A stretch of DNA of 64,000 nt, from the NCBI GenBank assembly GCA_003013855.2, contig ML058408.1:5984356-6048355 (forward strand). The letters are read 5' to 3'. This document shows positions 21,270 to 33,929 of the stretch, piece by piece. The translations under genes and the position numbers were made by a program. Positions within the stretch are counted from its first letter, which is position 1. The number at the start of each line of letters is the position of its first letter. The notes under the pieces were generated by a model that saw only the letters and a list, made by a program, of their open reading frames with translations, ran no database searches and was not told the origin of the DNA. This DNA comes from Liriodendron chinense (lineage: Eukaryota > Streptophyta > Magnoliopsida > Magnoliales > Magnoliaceae).

Positions 21270-22589
21270 GCCTTCCTTTCCTTCTAATTCTTTTCTTTTG
21301 ATACCCCATTTACTTTTCAATCATAGAAACACTGAGATTTTTTTTTTATTGGTTCTTCATATTTTGTAAAATTAAGATTTTGTTAGAGCCCTTTTAATTT
21401 TTAAGACATCTGTCTATTTAGGGTGAGGGTGGCACTTTATTCTGAAGGGGGACTGTGTCGATATTGGATCGTAGTTTAATGCTGACGTGCCTCGTTTACT
21501 AAACTAAGGATCAATGATGCAAGAAACAAATGGAAATTGAACCTTATTTGAGGGAAATCAGTCCCAAGAACACATGTACCAGATTTAGGGCTCAACCTCA
21601 TCCTCCATCATCCTCCCAAATTAGATATATATGAACACTGTGGAAGAGATCAAGCAGCCTTCGAGTAGAATAATCACCAGCGCTAGAAGAACAATCATTC
21701 TTTTTAAACTAAAGGAATCAAAAGAAACCTCAATAAATCCATTCAATCAAATAATCATGAGCAATTCCATATATATGGCCTTTTTTTTTTTTCTGATAGG
21801 TTATACATATGGCTATCTATTTGTCGCCATTTGACTGTGCTTTTTGATTGATTAATCATGATTCATGAACAACTCCATACAAATGGGTACGTATTGTTGT
21901 ATTTACTGCCTTTTGTGCGCATAAGTTTTCCCAATTTAACTAAAATTCCACCTATATGTAGCTATAAACTTTCCTAAATTGATTAAGACAACATTAACAT
22001 GCTAAATGATTTAAAAAGAAGGAAGTTAAACTAAAAATAAAGAAAACAATGCTTAATCATGAGGCCTATGTGTGACAATTGGCCAATTTTGTCTCTCCCA
22101 CTCATGCCTAAGGAAACAGTGAAGCAAATGCTTTAGCTTGTGGGGCATCTTGCATTAGCTTTAGAATTTTGGGATTCATTTCTCCTGGTTGCAACAATGG
22201 TATTTGTGAAATTGCTTAGAGAAAGAAACAAGAAGAAAGAAAGAAGAGAGTAGAAGAGAAAAGAGAGAGAAGAAGAGATGGGATTAGGGTTGGATGTTCC
22301 CACCTCCCTCTTTCTATAGCCAAAAGTAAAAACCAACAATGCCAAAGGTGCCGTTACTTATTACAAAGCCATAAGTACAATCAAGGTGTACACAATTACA
22401 TTAAGTAAGAGATCATGAACAAAGGATAAAAGGTAATGAGTCATGATCATACGGCTATCTACCAGGTGGAACGCACATACACCACAATCAATTTTGGATT
22501 GTGAATCATAAGAACTAACGTGATCTTTATCAACAATACCATTTCTTTTAATAAAATCTTGCTTGCCTATAAAAGAGGATTACGGTACC
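21270..22589. other. Intron sequence, nothing recognised
   Basis: A/T-rich, without conserved protein motifs or clear repeat ends. It may include original MIC10 intron sequence near the donor. Confidence 0.5.
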
Positions 22590-22730
22590 TTTTTTTTGTC
22601 AGTCATGCAACGCACCCTCCCTGTTAGCTGCGCCATCCACTGGTGGGGTTAGTGTGTTTCCTTAGCACTTGAACCTGAGACCTGTTGTTGAAACGCCTAG
22701 GCGTCTTCCAGCTGGGCTAGCAGGCGAGAC
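22590..22730 (-). mobile_element. tRNA-derived SINE, minus strand
   Basis: The minus strand begins CTCGCCTGC, then the A box TAGCCCAGCTGG (22708-22719) and, about 30 bp on, the B box AGGTTCAAGT (22667-22676), both close to tRNA promoter consensus. The 3' end runs into an A-rich tail (GACAAAAAAAAGG at about 22588-22600). The flanks 'acggtacc' and 'acgtaccc' may be an imperfect target duplication. About 140 bp. Confidence 0.7.
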
Positions 22731-23357
22731 ACGTACCCTTGATAATATCAGATTTTCTACTTTTACATTTTAGCTACTTCGATTATGGACTCAATGCCTA
22801 GTTTGGATTTAAAAGAGGTAATTTGCGTTACTTCCATTCGGTCAGAATCATGATTGTAGAAGGGGTAGTTGGAAGTGAACAATAAAGGTTGAGATGGAAC
22901 AACTTGGAGGGTTTTTTCAGGTCCCATGTGATGCAACATAGATGGAAGGAAAATAAGAAGAGGAGAAAAATGGATTTTTGCAGACACGACTATAGACACC
23001 CCACCTGAGATAACACAACTGATCTATGCATGGCTATGCCCCTCCCAAAACCCCAAAATTCGGTTCGTTTCAAATCTTGAATTCGAGCCCAATGAGCCGC
23101 TTGCCAGATGGATCATTGCGAAACTTGAGGTTCGCTGAGGTGGAGGAGAGAATTCTACCCCCCACTTTGAGTGTTGCTCTCGGGTCCAAATGACTAGTTT
23201 ACCCTTGGATTTCCACATTTTTACATCCCATACCACCCTTCTCAACCAATTAGAGGATGCCATGTGGCACACTAATACCCTCAGTCAATCACAACCCTTC
23301 TAGTCTTCATTAGCCCCCAAACTTAACATAAATTACCAAAAGACCATTCACCTCACC

Positions 23358-23365
23358 TATAAATA
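23358..23365 (+). promoter_or_regulatory. Predicted TATA box of the TAT-like LTR
   Basis: TATAAATA followed by CCCCCC about 130 bp before the hAT insertion point. Confidence 0.45.
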
Positions 23366-23481
23366 CCCCCCATCCTCTTCATTCCCATAGGACACATCCT
23401 TTAGAGGTGGAGTGAAGGAGAGAGCCTTAACCCATCCCATCCACCCACTAAGGAGAGAAAGAGAGTGTGAGGAGAGGAGCC

Positions 23482-23489
23482 TTTCTAGC
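23482..23489. repeat. hAT copy 1 target duplication TTTCTAGC (left)
   Basis: Exact 8-bp match to 29061-29068. Confidence 0.9.
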
Positions 23490-24194
23490 CAAGGTGTCCC
23501 GTAGCAGTATCGGTGGGCGTAACGGTGCCCACCGTTTCCGATACGGATACGGGCCGATACGGCCCCCGTAACGGTTCAAAATTTTTGTTTTTGCCAAAAA
23601 ATTCTAAAAAAATATGGATTAAATCCAGAAAATTCCAAACATCCCAAATATGCATTCATTTATAATTTTGAACATGTTTATGGTGGTGAAGCGGTCTACT
23701 CTTTGGTGAAAAAGCTGTATCGGGCTGTCTGATGAATTTATGAAGCTGATAACCTGGAATTAACTGCAAAACTTATAAATTCAAATTTCTAACTATCTAA
23801 TACCAATAATATGTATATTAGAATAAATGTAACATTAAAGTATTTCAATTTTCACATGTACTATTATTTTTTATAATTTACTTTATATTATTTACAATTT
23901 ATTTACATACCTGAGGAGTGAGGACTGAGGCTTGCAAAAAATAATGTATTAAGACTTCTCTTATCTTGAATCTATGGCCGACTCTTGTCCTGCCAATTGA
24001 ACATTCTAAAATAGAAAAAAAAAATTAGTAGTACTTGATATACTCCCTTGCAAGCATGTTGATTAAAGATTACTTGACTGGTTGTCACTTGTCAGGGGAG
24101 TTATTTTAAACACAAGTTCAACAATGTAAAGTGTGTGTTTTCTTGGTGAATGTATGACCATGTGGGTAATGGAAAAGACTCACCAAACCGGAAC

Positions 24195-27100
24195 TCACCA
24201 CCAAAATGAAAACCTGCTTTGTTGTGGTTGCTCAACCTCCACGTCGTCGTCGTCATCATCATCGGGTTGTTGCGGTCTTGTTGTTGCATATCCATAATAT
24301 TCAGTGCCAGAGGGAAAGACTAGGTCAACGAAACCTGATGATGATTGATCCTGACTAGGCAAAGATTCTGACCCTGAGTAAGGATATCTACTAGTGCTCG
24401 TCGAATAGCCGTGCCCATACTGGTACTCGTATTCAGGCTGTTGAGATTGAGATGAATAACTTGGATTTGGTTCATATGGTAGATGTGGAACAGCGTCAGG
24501 AGGACTACTCCAACATGAAAGTGGGGGAACAGGTTTCCTATAATCCCATTGGCTGTAAGAATACCCATAATTCCTCGGATCATAGCCATACGCATGCTGA
24601 TGTTCTAGATCTGTCGGTGTAGATTGCGGTGCAGGACCTGTAGGTGTAGGACCTGCAGGTGCATTACTGGAGCCAGACTCCTGCTGGCTGTATCGTGACT
24701 CAGTACACTCATAAGTTCGACCCCCTCGGCCCCGCTTGCTTCGTCGAAGCTCATCAGCCTCGCGATCCGTAGACGGCTGTATGGTATCAGTAGCCCCGGT
24801 GGGTTGAGCAATACCAGAAGTGGGACCAGCATTTGGTGCATCATCATCATCATCATCATCATCATCTGTTTCAGTATCGCTAGAGCTCGCACTCTTCTAC
24901 TGAGTTTGCATGAAATCCGCCCCCCTTTTTGGGTCCAACACAAATGCACGACTCTCTTGCTGTGCCTTGCGTATTTCTTGGTCTTCAACTTCTATTTCTT
25001 CACTATCCTCTTCTATTTCTTTTTCCCTTGCTTCCAACCAAAGTAGACGTGGGTCTTCCTCATCATAAATATTGTCCAAGTTTATTGGACAATAATCCAC
25101 ATCACCGGCATTATTGGCGTTAGGCCTCCTTGAATGCATGCGCATTCTTAGTCTCATGTTGTAATGCATAAAGACAAGTCTATCTAACTTCCTGGTCTGA
25201 ATTCTATTTCTATTCTTCGTATGAGTAAGTGCAAAACAACTCCAATTTCTTTCGCAACTAGAGGAAGACGTTGTCTGGCTCAAAATCCTTACTGCAATTT
25301 TTTGGAGAGCCGGTGTGTCCTCTCTGAAATTTACCCACCATTCGGCGGGTTGCAACCTAAATACTGCATGTTGTGCAAGAGTATCTCCAAAGCTACCCTG
25401 GCGAGTTCCAAATATATCAAATTCATTTAAAGCCCTTATTTGTGCATCTAAGTCAGGCTCTAATCTCTTTATCACATTCTTTAATCCAATACGAACCTCA
25501 TCATCCATAACAAATGATTGGGCATATCTATACCTAGGATTTAGGTAATAACCTGCTGCATGAATATCGTGGTGGAGCTGCTTTGTCCATCTTTTGTCGA
25601 TCAAATTCCAGTAAGATTGCCAGCTTGAACAATTACGTTGAATTGCCAACTTCGCTTTATCCATGGCGTCATAGAGGAAGCCCATCGTAGGTGCTTCATC
25701 GGTTTCAACAAGACGAAGTACCCTCATCAGTGGTTCCATCACCTTCAAAATTTTCTTAACCCTCTTTCAATATTTGTTGTCTCTTATGGTGTTTACAACA
25801 TCAACCGGCGTCCCTGATGTCTTCTTCCCATATTTTGTGTTGAGCCATTGTTGGGAAGCAAACATTTCACTCAACTCCCCCCTATGCAGATACAAACTCT
25901 CTAAAGCTATAAAGTTTGTTGCAAATCTAGTCGCCGCTGGCCTAAGCAACTCTCGTCCCTTCGTAAACTTCTTTATTATTGCAACTAGGTGATTATGGTT
26001 GTAAATAAATGTTGTCACTTCTTTTGCTTTTTCAACCATTTCTTTGACATTCTTTCTCTTTCCAATATCTTCCAATATAAGATCAATACAATGTGCAGCA
26101 CACGGTGACCAAAATAGATGTGGTCTCTTTAGCATCAACAAATTTCCTGCAGACTTATATGTTGCTTCATTATTTGTCACAATCTGCACCACATTCTCCT
26201 CCCCAATCTCATCCACTTCTTTATCCATCAAGCTAAAAATATATTTAGCATTTTTTATTTCATCCGAGGAATCAATTGACTTGTGGTACACTGTTCCCAA
26301 GTGGCAATACACCATGAAGTTGATCATGCTGCGTTTTGTTGGGCCAGTCCAACCATCACACATGATCGTGCATCCTCTGGCTTAACATATGGGTTCAAAG
26401 GTATTTACGTATGCCTTTGTATCCGCAAATTCTGCGTCTGTTCATTTTCCCCTAATCTCCTTGGCTGTGGGAGCTTTAATTCCTTCACCTGCTTCTGCTG
26501 CTGCATCAATTACCACCTGCCAATATGGAGAGTTTGCCGCATTAGGGGGTATGTTGGCATGTATAAATAACTTTGCTGCTGCCCTACCTAGTTTCTCAAC
26601 AGAAGTTCTACTCCACATTTGTTTTATCCTCTTTTGTTTACTAGATTCTTTCCTAAAGAGGATCAGATCAACAGAGGGTCTCCTAGTCACATTTTCTTCT
26701 TCCACAGCTACATCTATAGGATGACGAGCTGCATGTGAAGATGTGCCCCGCCGGCTGCTAAACATACGCCTTAATCTACCAAACATACCCCCTCCAACCC
26801 CAGCTGTACTTCCCGTTGGGGCTGCAGTTGTACTCCCCTGGCCACTCCCACTCTCACTCTCACTTGAACCAAACGTGCGTTGACGTTCTTCCTCTTCAAG
26901 AGCATAGCGCACGCTTTCTCTCCTAGTTATAGTCATTTCTCGATCAAAATCTTCCCCAGAATCAATGATATCTTCGCCACGAACGCCCATATATTCTGGA
27001 CCAAACGCCTCTTGTCTGGCCGCATCAAGGATATCATCTTTCTTTTTCTGCATAGCAGCTCGTTTTCCCTTTGACTCATCTAAATTGGCTTGCATCGGTA

Positions 27101-27299
27101 TCATTATCTCTTTGGAAACTTTGGTGCATCCTGCAATTTGACCCTTTCGATTTGCCAAATGTTGTTTAAGTCGCGTAATTCCACCACTTATTATTCTATC
27201 ACAATAGTTGCATTTTATTTGGTGCCTTCCACCACCTACCCTCTGACAATGTTTCCATCCAATATCCTCATTTGCAGTTCCACTTCTAGTTCCAGACAT
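24195..27299 (-). pseudogene. hAT transposase, copy 1, four in-frame stops
   Basis: Colinear with the intact 1037-codon gene at 52764-55877. From the N-terminus: BED-type zinc finger (KCNYCDRIISGG), the YWQVVIDAAAEAGEG region, DUF659 (CDGWTGP), and the hAT C-terminal dimerisation region (SSSSCERNWSCF). Stops replace Trp at about 26442 and 25764, and Gln at about 26383 and 24897; these are TGG-to-TGA and CAG-to-TAA/TAG changes. The second catalytic Asp is Asn (VTNNEATYK against VTDNEATYK in copy 2). The frame otherwise appears to run to a FSFWW end at 24195. Confidence 0.9.
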
Positions 27300-27539
27300 T
27301 TTTTAATTAGAGATGGCTTATGCGACTATGTCACTTAGATACTGAGTCTAAGAGTGAATTACTTAGATTTTAAAACTTATAAATGTAATTGTAAATATTA
27401 AATACAGCTAATGAAATCAAGTACTAACTATTAAATTCAAATACTAAACCCTATGGGCTACAAGCCTACAAAGTACAACTACGAAGCTCCAAAACGGCAA
27501 AACCTGTCGAAAAAATAAAAATATAAACATACATTAGTC

Positions 27540-28610
27540 ATTAATTTGTAAATATGATTCTCCATGTTTTTGAAAAAAATGATTTTCTCTAATTTTTAAA
27601 ATTATTCCGAAATTAAAAAAAATACAAAAAAATAACAAACCATATGCATAATTTGTAAAATGCACATGATTATGTTCTATTATAAGTAACACATGTTATC
27701 CAACCTTTAAACCAGATTTTTTTTTTAAAATGATTTTCCCTAATTTTAAAAATTATTCCGAAATTAAAAAAATACCAAAAAAAATAACAAACCATGTGCA
27801 TAATCTGTAAAATGCACATGATTACATTCTATTATAAGTAACACATATTATCCAACCTTTAAACCATAATTTTTTTTTGATAAAAATGATTTTCCCTAAT
27901 TTTTAAAATTATTCCGAAATTAAAAAAATACAAAAAAATAGCAAATTATGTGCATAATCTGTAAAATGCTCATGATTGTGTTCTACTATAAGTAACACAT
28001 GTTTATCCAACCTTTAAACCAGAGTATTTTTTTGAAAAAAATGATTTTCCCTAATTTTTAAAATTATTCCGAAATTAATCCGAAATTAAAAAAATACAAA
28101 AGAAAAAAAGCAAACCATGTGCATAATCTGTAAAATGCGCATGATTATGTTCTATTATAAGTAACACATGTTATCCAACCTTTAGACTAGAATTTTTTTT
28201 GAAAAAAATAATTTTTCCTAATTTTTAAAATTATTCCGAAATTAAAAAAATACCAAAAAAAATAACAAACCATGTGCATAATCTGTAAAATGCACATGAT
28301 TATATTCTATTATAAGTAACACATATTATCCAACCTTTAAACCAGAATTTTTTTTGAAAAAAATGATTTTTCCTAATTTTTAAAATTATTCCGAAATTAA
28401 TCCAAAATTAAAAAATACAAAAAAAAATAGCAAATCATGTGCATAATCTGTAAAATGCACATGATTGTGTCCTACTATAAGTAACACATGTTATCCAACC
28501 ATTAAACTAGAAAAAAAAACATGATTTTTACTAATTTTTTTATATTAATCCGAAAATAGTCAGAAATTCAAAAAAATATAAAAAAAATATAAAAATCAGT
28601 TGCATAATCT
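27540..28610. repeat. Tandem array of about 155-bp units, hAT copy 1
   Basis: Six units and one degenerate unit, recognised by TGCATAATCTGTAAAATGC at 27645, 27797, 27951, 28120, 28275 and 28440 and a variant at 28601. Spacing is 152-169 bp. Each unit also has 'ttattccgaaatta' and 'agtaacacatgttatccaacc'. The array lies between the transposase start and the element's right end. Confidence 0.92.
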
Positions 28611-29060
28611 TGAAATACACATTTTAACATTTTACAATGGCTAGAACATCATATCAAGGTAGAAAAAAAACGATTAGAGGAAGAAAAATCTATAAATACC
28701 TATTTTCGGATTTCTTCGAAAAATGGCCCCCGGAGCTTCGATTCATTCAAATCGTAGAAATTGGTCGTTTAATTCTCTAAAATAGACTAATTGTGGTCGT
28801 TTTTAGCAAAAGAACAGATTAGAAAAGAAATGGGAGAAGAAAAGTGTGAAGAAATAAAAAACATCAGATTTATAGAAAAAAAAAGTAGCCGTTTTTCGAC
28901 TGTTACGGGGGGCGTAACGGCTGTTACGCCCTCGTAATGGCCGTTACGGGCCAAAATTTTGGGGGTCCCCGTTTTGGACCCCGTATCGCGTAACGGCGTC
29001 AGCCATTTCCATTACGTATCGGCCGATACGGCTGATATGTAACCGTTTTGGCACACCTTG

Positions 29061-29718
29061 TTTCTAGCCCTAGGCAAGCCTAGCTACACCCAAGTCTTAG
29101 CCGTCCAAGCCATCAGAAGGCCGACCACCTCCCTCGAGTCGATCCTTGCGACAATTCATCCACCCATTCCTCTCTCTCAGATACCCCAGCCATAGATCAA
29201 CTGCATTCACCAGGGCATCGACATTTACATCATCTTCTCTCTCTTTAACCCCCCTACTTCTCTAGTTTATCCAAGTAAACAGGTTCTGGCGGATCGCATG
29301 CGTTTCGATCCCATGCTCCCTCTCATGAGTTGGATATTATACCCCTTCATCCCCATCATTTCTGCATTCTAGCATCTATGTTAGCATATCTCTTTTACAC
29401 CTCCCTGCTACTTTAATCGATTCGAGTGTATGCTCTGCGGCTTGTCGAATTTCTGGATCTTACCACATCAAAAACTCAGACTGTTTGCAGTTCCTTTTTT
29501 ATTTCTTTACCATCTATCTAAGGTAAACGGGTCATGGCGGATCGCATGCCTTTCAATCCCTCGATCCCACTTCGGAGTTAGGCATTGCACTATTTTATTG
29601 CATATCATTTGTTTCATTACATTAACGCTAGGCTAATTAAATTCCTTATAATCCGCTATGTTCCATGAAGTAGAGACTGCACATTTGTGCGGGCAAAGGG
29701 GTTGCCTAACACCTTCAT
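29061..29718 (+). mobile_element. TAT-like LTR/leader, middle part
   Basis: Resumes 'tttctagccctaggcaagcc' after hAT copy 1. It holds two related blocks around 'ggcggatcgcatgc' (about 29288 and 29536, 248 bp apart) and then 'gcaaaggggttgcctaacaccttc', a text typical of TAT/Ogre LTR ends. It is interrupted here by the LINE. Confidence 0.4.
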
Positions 29719-32700
29719 TCTTTGATAAATGGAGAAAGATTGATTCTTTCTCTGGATCTTTTTCCATTTCTGTTCTATTATGTGATACTTTTTTTGGGAT
29801 CCAATGGGTTATGACTTCGATCTATGGCCCTTGTCTGAAAAGTCTGCGCGACCAATTTTGGGAGGAGCTTAATAGTGTTAGATAGAAATGGGGATTCCCT
29901 TGGTGCGTTGGCGGTGATTTTAATATTGTTCGTTTTTCCGGGGGAGGGGCGATTATACTAAAAGCATGGTTTTGTTTTCTAATTGGGCGAATCATCACCA
30001 GCTAGTGGACTTGCCTATGGGTGGGGCCAAATATACTTGGTCAAGTGGGCAGGAGCATGTCTCTATGTCTTGTCTACACGTATTCTTAATCTCGACGGAT
30101 TGGATTGAAAGTTTCCCATTAGTGATCCAATGTGGTTTGTCGAGAGTGGTATCGGATCATCGTCCTATTGTTCCAGAAGAAGATTGGGGCCCAAGGCCTT
30201 TCATATTTGAAGCGACTTGGCTGGAGATTTATGGTTTCAAGCGGTTGGTGGCAGATTGGTGGGGCTCTTTCTCGGTGGACGGATACACTGGGTTCAGATT
30301 ATGTAGGAAGCTAAAATTATTGAAAGGCAAGTTTTTAAAACGTGGAAGAGAGACTTACTTGGGGCGAGAGAAGCTGAATTTGAGAAAATTGCTAAAGAGA
30401 TACATGAGTTGGATCTTTTAGAAGAGAGCGACAATCTTTTGGCAGAAGGTAGAGACAAGAGGAATGCCCTTTCCCTTTCATACGTGCAAAGGCTAAAGAA
30501 GAGGAAATCAAATCGCGTTAGAGATCTAGGGCTTTATGGCTTAAAGGGGTGATAAGAACACCCGCTTCTTTCACAATATTGCTAGTCCTCGGGCTCGTGG
30601 TAATAGGATCTGTAGTCTTCTAATCAATGGTTCTCAAACCTTGGATAAGGATAAGATTTGTGATTCTATTACATCTTATTACATGGATCTGCTGTCCATT
30701 GAAAAATGGGGAAGATCGAGATTGAATAGTATTCAATTCAACAAGATTCCCGAAGACGAATTTGCCATCCTTGAAAAGCCTATTTTTGAGGAAGAAGTAT
30801 GTGCGGCATTATGATCGATGTGTGGGGATAAGGCCCTCGGGCCCAATGGTTTTTCTATTCTCTTCTTCTAGAAATTTTGGCATATTGTAAAAAAGGATGT
30901 CATGGATTTTATATTGAAGTTCTTTGAGAGGGGACATTTGTCTTTTGAGCTTGGGGCTTCCTTCAGTTTTTGATCCCCAAGGTGGAAGGGGCTGAACAAC
31001 TTAAAGACTTCAGGTTGATCAACCTCATAGGAGCTCTCTACAACATCTTAGTGAAGATCCTTGCTACTAGGCTTAAGGATGTCCTCCCTAAAGTGACTCG
31101 GAAAGCCAAGGCACCTTTTTTGCAGGTAGACAAATTTTGGATAGTGCGTTGATGGCCCATGAATGCATTGACTCTCGGCACATGGAAAAGAATAGTGGGT
31201 TGGTGTGTAGATTTGACATAAAAAAGGCTTACGATCATGTGGAGTGGGACTTCTTGGACTATACGCTTGAGAGAATGGGTTGTGGCCGGAAGTGGAGGGG
31301 GTGGATCAAGTCTTGTTTTCAATCTCCATGCTATTCCATTCTTATCAATGGAACTTCTAAAAGGATACTTTTAAGTCCTCGAGAGGGCTAAGGTAGGGAG
31401 ACCATTTATCTATTTATTTATTTATAGTGGTTGGGGAAGCTCTTAATGGGATGCTTCGTAGAGGCACAAATTATGGTTAGCCGCCGAAACCCATCATTAG
31501 TTCACTTTCCTCACTTTTGCTCTGCCGATTCAAGGTTGCAGATGCTGGCCCTCAAATTACCCATCTTTAGTACGCGGACAACACTTTCTGTGAGGCAAAG
31601 GCGACTGCAGCTGTTAATCTCCACAAGTTGACAATGTGCTTTGAAGTGGTTTTGGGATTGAAGGTCAATGTTTCAAAATTGGAAATGCTTGGTATTCATT
31701 TTGGGTGCAAGAACAGTTCTTTTCCTTTTATCTATCTTGGCTTACCTCTTTGCATAGGGAAGCCGACTATTCATCTTTGGGACAGGGTGATAGAGAGGAT
31801 CGAGAGGAGACTTGCTTCTTGGAAATGCCGTTATCTCTCTTTAGGTGGTTGCTTAACTCTCATTAAGACTGGCTTTTTCCAACATGTCCATGTACTTCAT
31901 GTCTCTTTTCAAATGACACAGGTTTGTGCTTTCGAGACTTAAAAGGTTGAGATGTAATTTTTTTGTGGAAGGGTGCTAATGAGGGAAAAAAGTTTCATCT
32001 TATATGGGATGAAGTTTGCAGGCTGATTAAAGGAGGGGTAGGAATTAAACCCTTGGGGGACTTGAATAAAACGTTGCTAAGGAAGTGGATTTGGAGATTT
32101 GAGTGGAAGAGGATATGATATAGAGGGAGTTGGTGGTAGCTAAGTACAACACTTAGGAGTGACATTGGCTCTTCGCTATATTTGGCCTCGGCTATATGGA
32201 AAGTGGTTGCGACTACTGTGCACATTGTCCGAAAGGGTATGGCTTTCGTCATTGGGAATGGGCTCCACATTCGCTTTTAGGTTGATGTTTGGTGCGATTA
32301 TCAAGCGCTTTAAGTTCTATTTCCGAGGATTGCTCGCCTTGCTCCCAATTGTTTCATCATCGTGTTGGAATGTTTTTCTGTTATTTGTGGCTCGGTAGTG
32401 TGGGCTCCTTCGTGCCGTATGAACCTATTGGAAGCAGAAATTGATGAGTTCGCCGACCTCCTTGAAGTCCTGATTAACGTCAAGTTTGACGACCAGGTGG
32501 AGGATTCTATTATTTGGTTGGATTTCGGAGTCCACAAGTCGCCCTCCCCTCATCCGTTCCATCATTATTTCGATGGTGCTCCTCGGGTTGCAGTTTTCCT
32601 TTGGTTGGTTTGCCGTCAGAGAATCCATACTATCGACAATTTGCAGAGAAGGGGCATGATCCTTCTTAATATTTGCTTGATGTGTATGGACAGTGAGGAG

Positions 32701-33105
32701 TCGATCGACCACCTTTCCATCCATTGTTCCTTCGCGGGAAAGGTGTTGAACCACTTCTTATCTTTGTTTCAGGCGGATTGGGTGATGCTGGCTACGATTG
32801 GTGATCTTCTTTTGGTGTGGCATGGTAGAGGAGTGGGGAAATCCAGAAAAGCAATTTGGAGACGGCAGATTATGGCAGTGTTTTGGGCTATTTGGGGGGC
32901 TAGAAATGGGTGTTGCTTTAAAAATATTTGGGTGGGGGCTGATGAGCTTATTAGAAAAGTTAAAGTTCTAGTAGAGGGTTGGGCTATTTATGTTAAGGCT
33001 GCTTTGGCCGCTTCTCTTACTTGATTTTGTTTGGTTGGTGGTGTTTTCTTTCCTCGTTCTTCGCGTCTTTTAATAAATTGGTTGTTATCTCTAATTTTTT
33101 TTTTC
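29719..33105 (+). pseudogene. L1-type LINE, 5'-truncated, many stops and frameshifts
   Basis: Scattered frames give the C-terminal endonuclease (SIYGPCLKSLRDQFWEEL, WCVGGDFNIVRF, VVSDHRPIV), reverse transcriptase (DIKKAYDHVEWDFL at about 31210-31255; the FADD box is altered to YADNT at about 31570), and the C-terminal zf-RVT (FLWLVCRQRIHTIDNL, then C...ESIDHLSIHC). The best late frame is 32362-33024. The first part of the endonuclease is missing. The 3' end has TTTTAATAAATTGG and a T run rather than a clear poly(A). It was inserted in the TAT-like leader. Confidence 0.8.
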
Positions 33106-33449
33106 ATGGTCTGACTGTGGAAGTATGAGTTAACTGGCTGGTGGCGACTCCAAGTCATATATTTCATATCTGAGTCAAGGCACACAATCACACGAGCCAC
33201 AAGCTTGAAAAAGGCCCCTGTGACTCTATGAGCATGATCTCACGATCCAGCATACACAACAACATAATTTAAAGGGGTTGATGTTGTAGGGTTTTCTCCC
33301 ATTTGCAAAAGAGTTCTTTCTTCGTAAACTCGGCTTGTTTTTTTATTCAAATCTTTCTTTCCCTACAACATCTACAATGACATGTAAAAACTCAATTATT
33401 CTAAATTAAGAAAGAATTTGGAAGTACCACACATATATGGACTTATATT
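33106..33449 (+). mobile_element. TAT-like leader, last part, with possible primer site
   Basis: 'ctggtggcgactccaagtc' at about 33137-33155. TGGCGACTCC (33142-33151) matches the start of the tRNA-Arg-type primer site of TAT/Ogre elements. Nothing else is recognised before the old hAT element. Confidence 0.4.
33442..33449. repeat. Old hAT target duplication CTTATATT (left)
   Basis: Exact 8-bp match to 45780-45787, more than 12 kb away. Confidence 0.88.
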
Positions 33450-33885
33450 CCAGGTATTTCGTAACGATAACGGTTGGAATTTTTTTTTTTTTTTTTTTGG
33501 GTAGAAAAATTGGGAAAAATTCTATTTAATTAGAGGATTAAAAATGTGTGTTTCTTTTATGGTTTTGAACATGTTTATGATGGCATAATGGTCTACTCTT
33601 TGGTAAGAATGTTGCCTTGGCCTGGTTGTTGATTTTATGAACTTGACAGGCTTCGATTGGTTGCAAAACTACTATATTTTATTTTCTAAATATATTTTAA
33701 CAATGATTCAATACATATAAAATAATATGAGCATCAATGAGAAAATGATGGATGTAATATAAAGATGCCATAAAAGCAACATATTAAGTTAATGGATTGG
33801 AGAATGGATAATGTGTTATAAATAGAAAAAACGAAAAAAATATTATTATTATAAAATTATAGTTTACAATACACCATTTGTGTCA

Positions 33886-33886
33886 C

Positions 33887-33918
<32 letters not shown>
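33886..33918. repeat. (CA)n microsatellite
   Basis: About 14 CA units ('cacttacacacac...acatacac') just downstream of the old transposase 3' end. Confidence 0.9.
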
Positions 33919-33922
<4 letters not shown>

Positions 33923-33929
33923 TATTAGC

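Larger units (their letters stand above)
22740..23489 (+). mobile_element. Probable TAT-lineage gypsy LTR, first part, with TATA box
   Basis: 'cacctataaatacccccc' (TATAAATA at 23358-23365) is followed by a short leader that is interrupted by hAT copy 1 at TTTCTAGC. The sequence resumes at 29061 and runs, after a further LINE insertion, to a TGGCGACTCC primer-like site at 33142. I interpret the whole as one TAT/Ogre-like LTR split twice. The left LTR end was not found. Confidence 0.4.
23490..29060 (-). mobile_element. hAT element copy 1, 5571 bp, defective
   Basis: Ends CAAGGTGTCCCG and (reverse complement) CAAGGTGTGCC fit the hAT YARNG terminus. The flanking 8-bp duplication TTTCTAGC is exact. 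The terminal 60-120 bp are rich in GTAACGG and CCGATACGG units in both orientations. The transposase lies on the minus strand (24195-27299) and is preceded on its 5' side by a tandem array (27540-28610). It is highly similar to copy 2 at 52021-57848 but sits in a different target, so it is a separate insertion. Stops and a changed catalytic residue make it nonautonomous. Confidence 0.92.

Noticed and set aside
33142..33151. TGGCGACTCC as a firm tRNA-Arg primer site
   Set aside because: Kept only as a tentative landmark: the adjoining LTR end with CA is not visible and the match is short.
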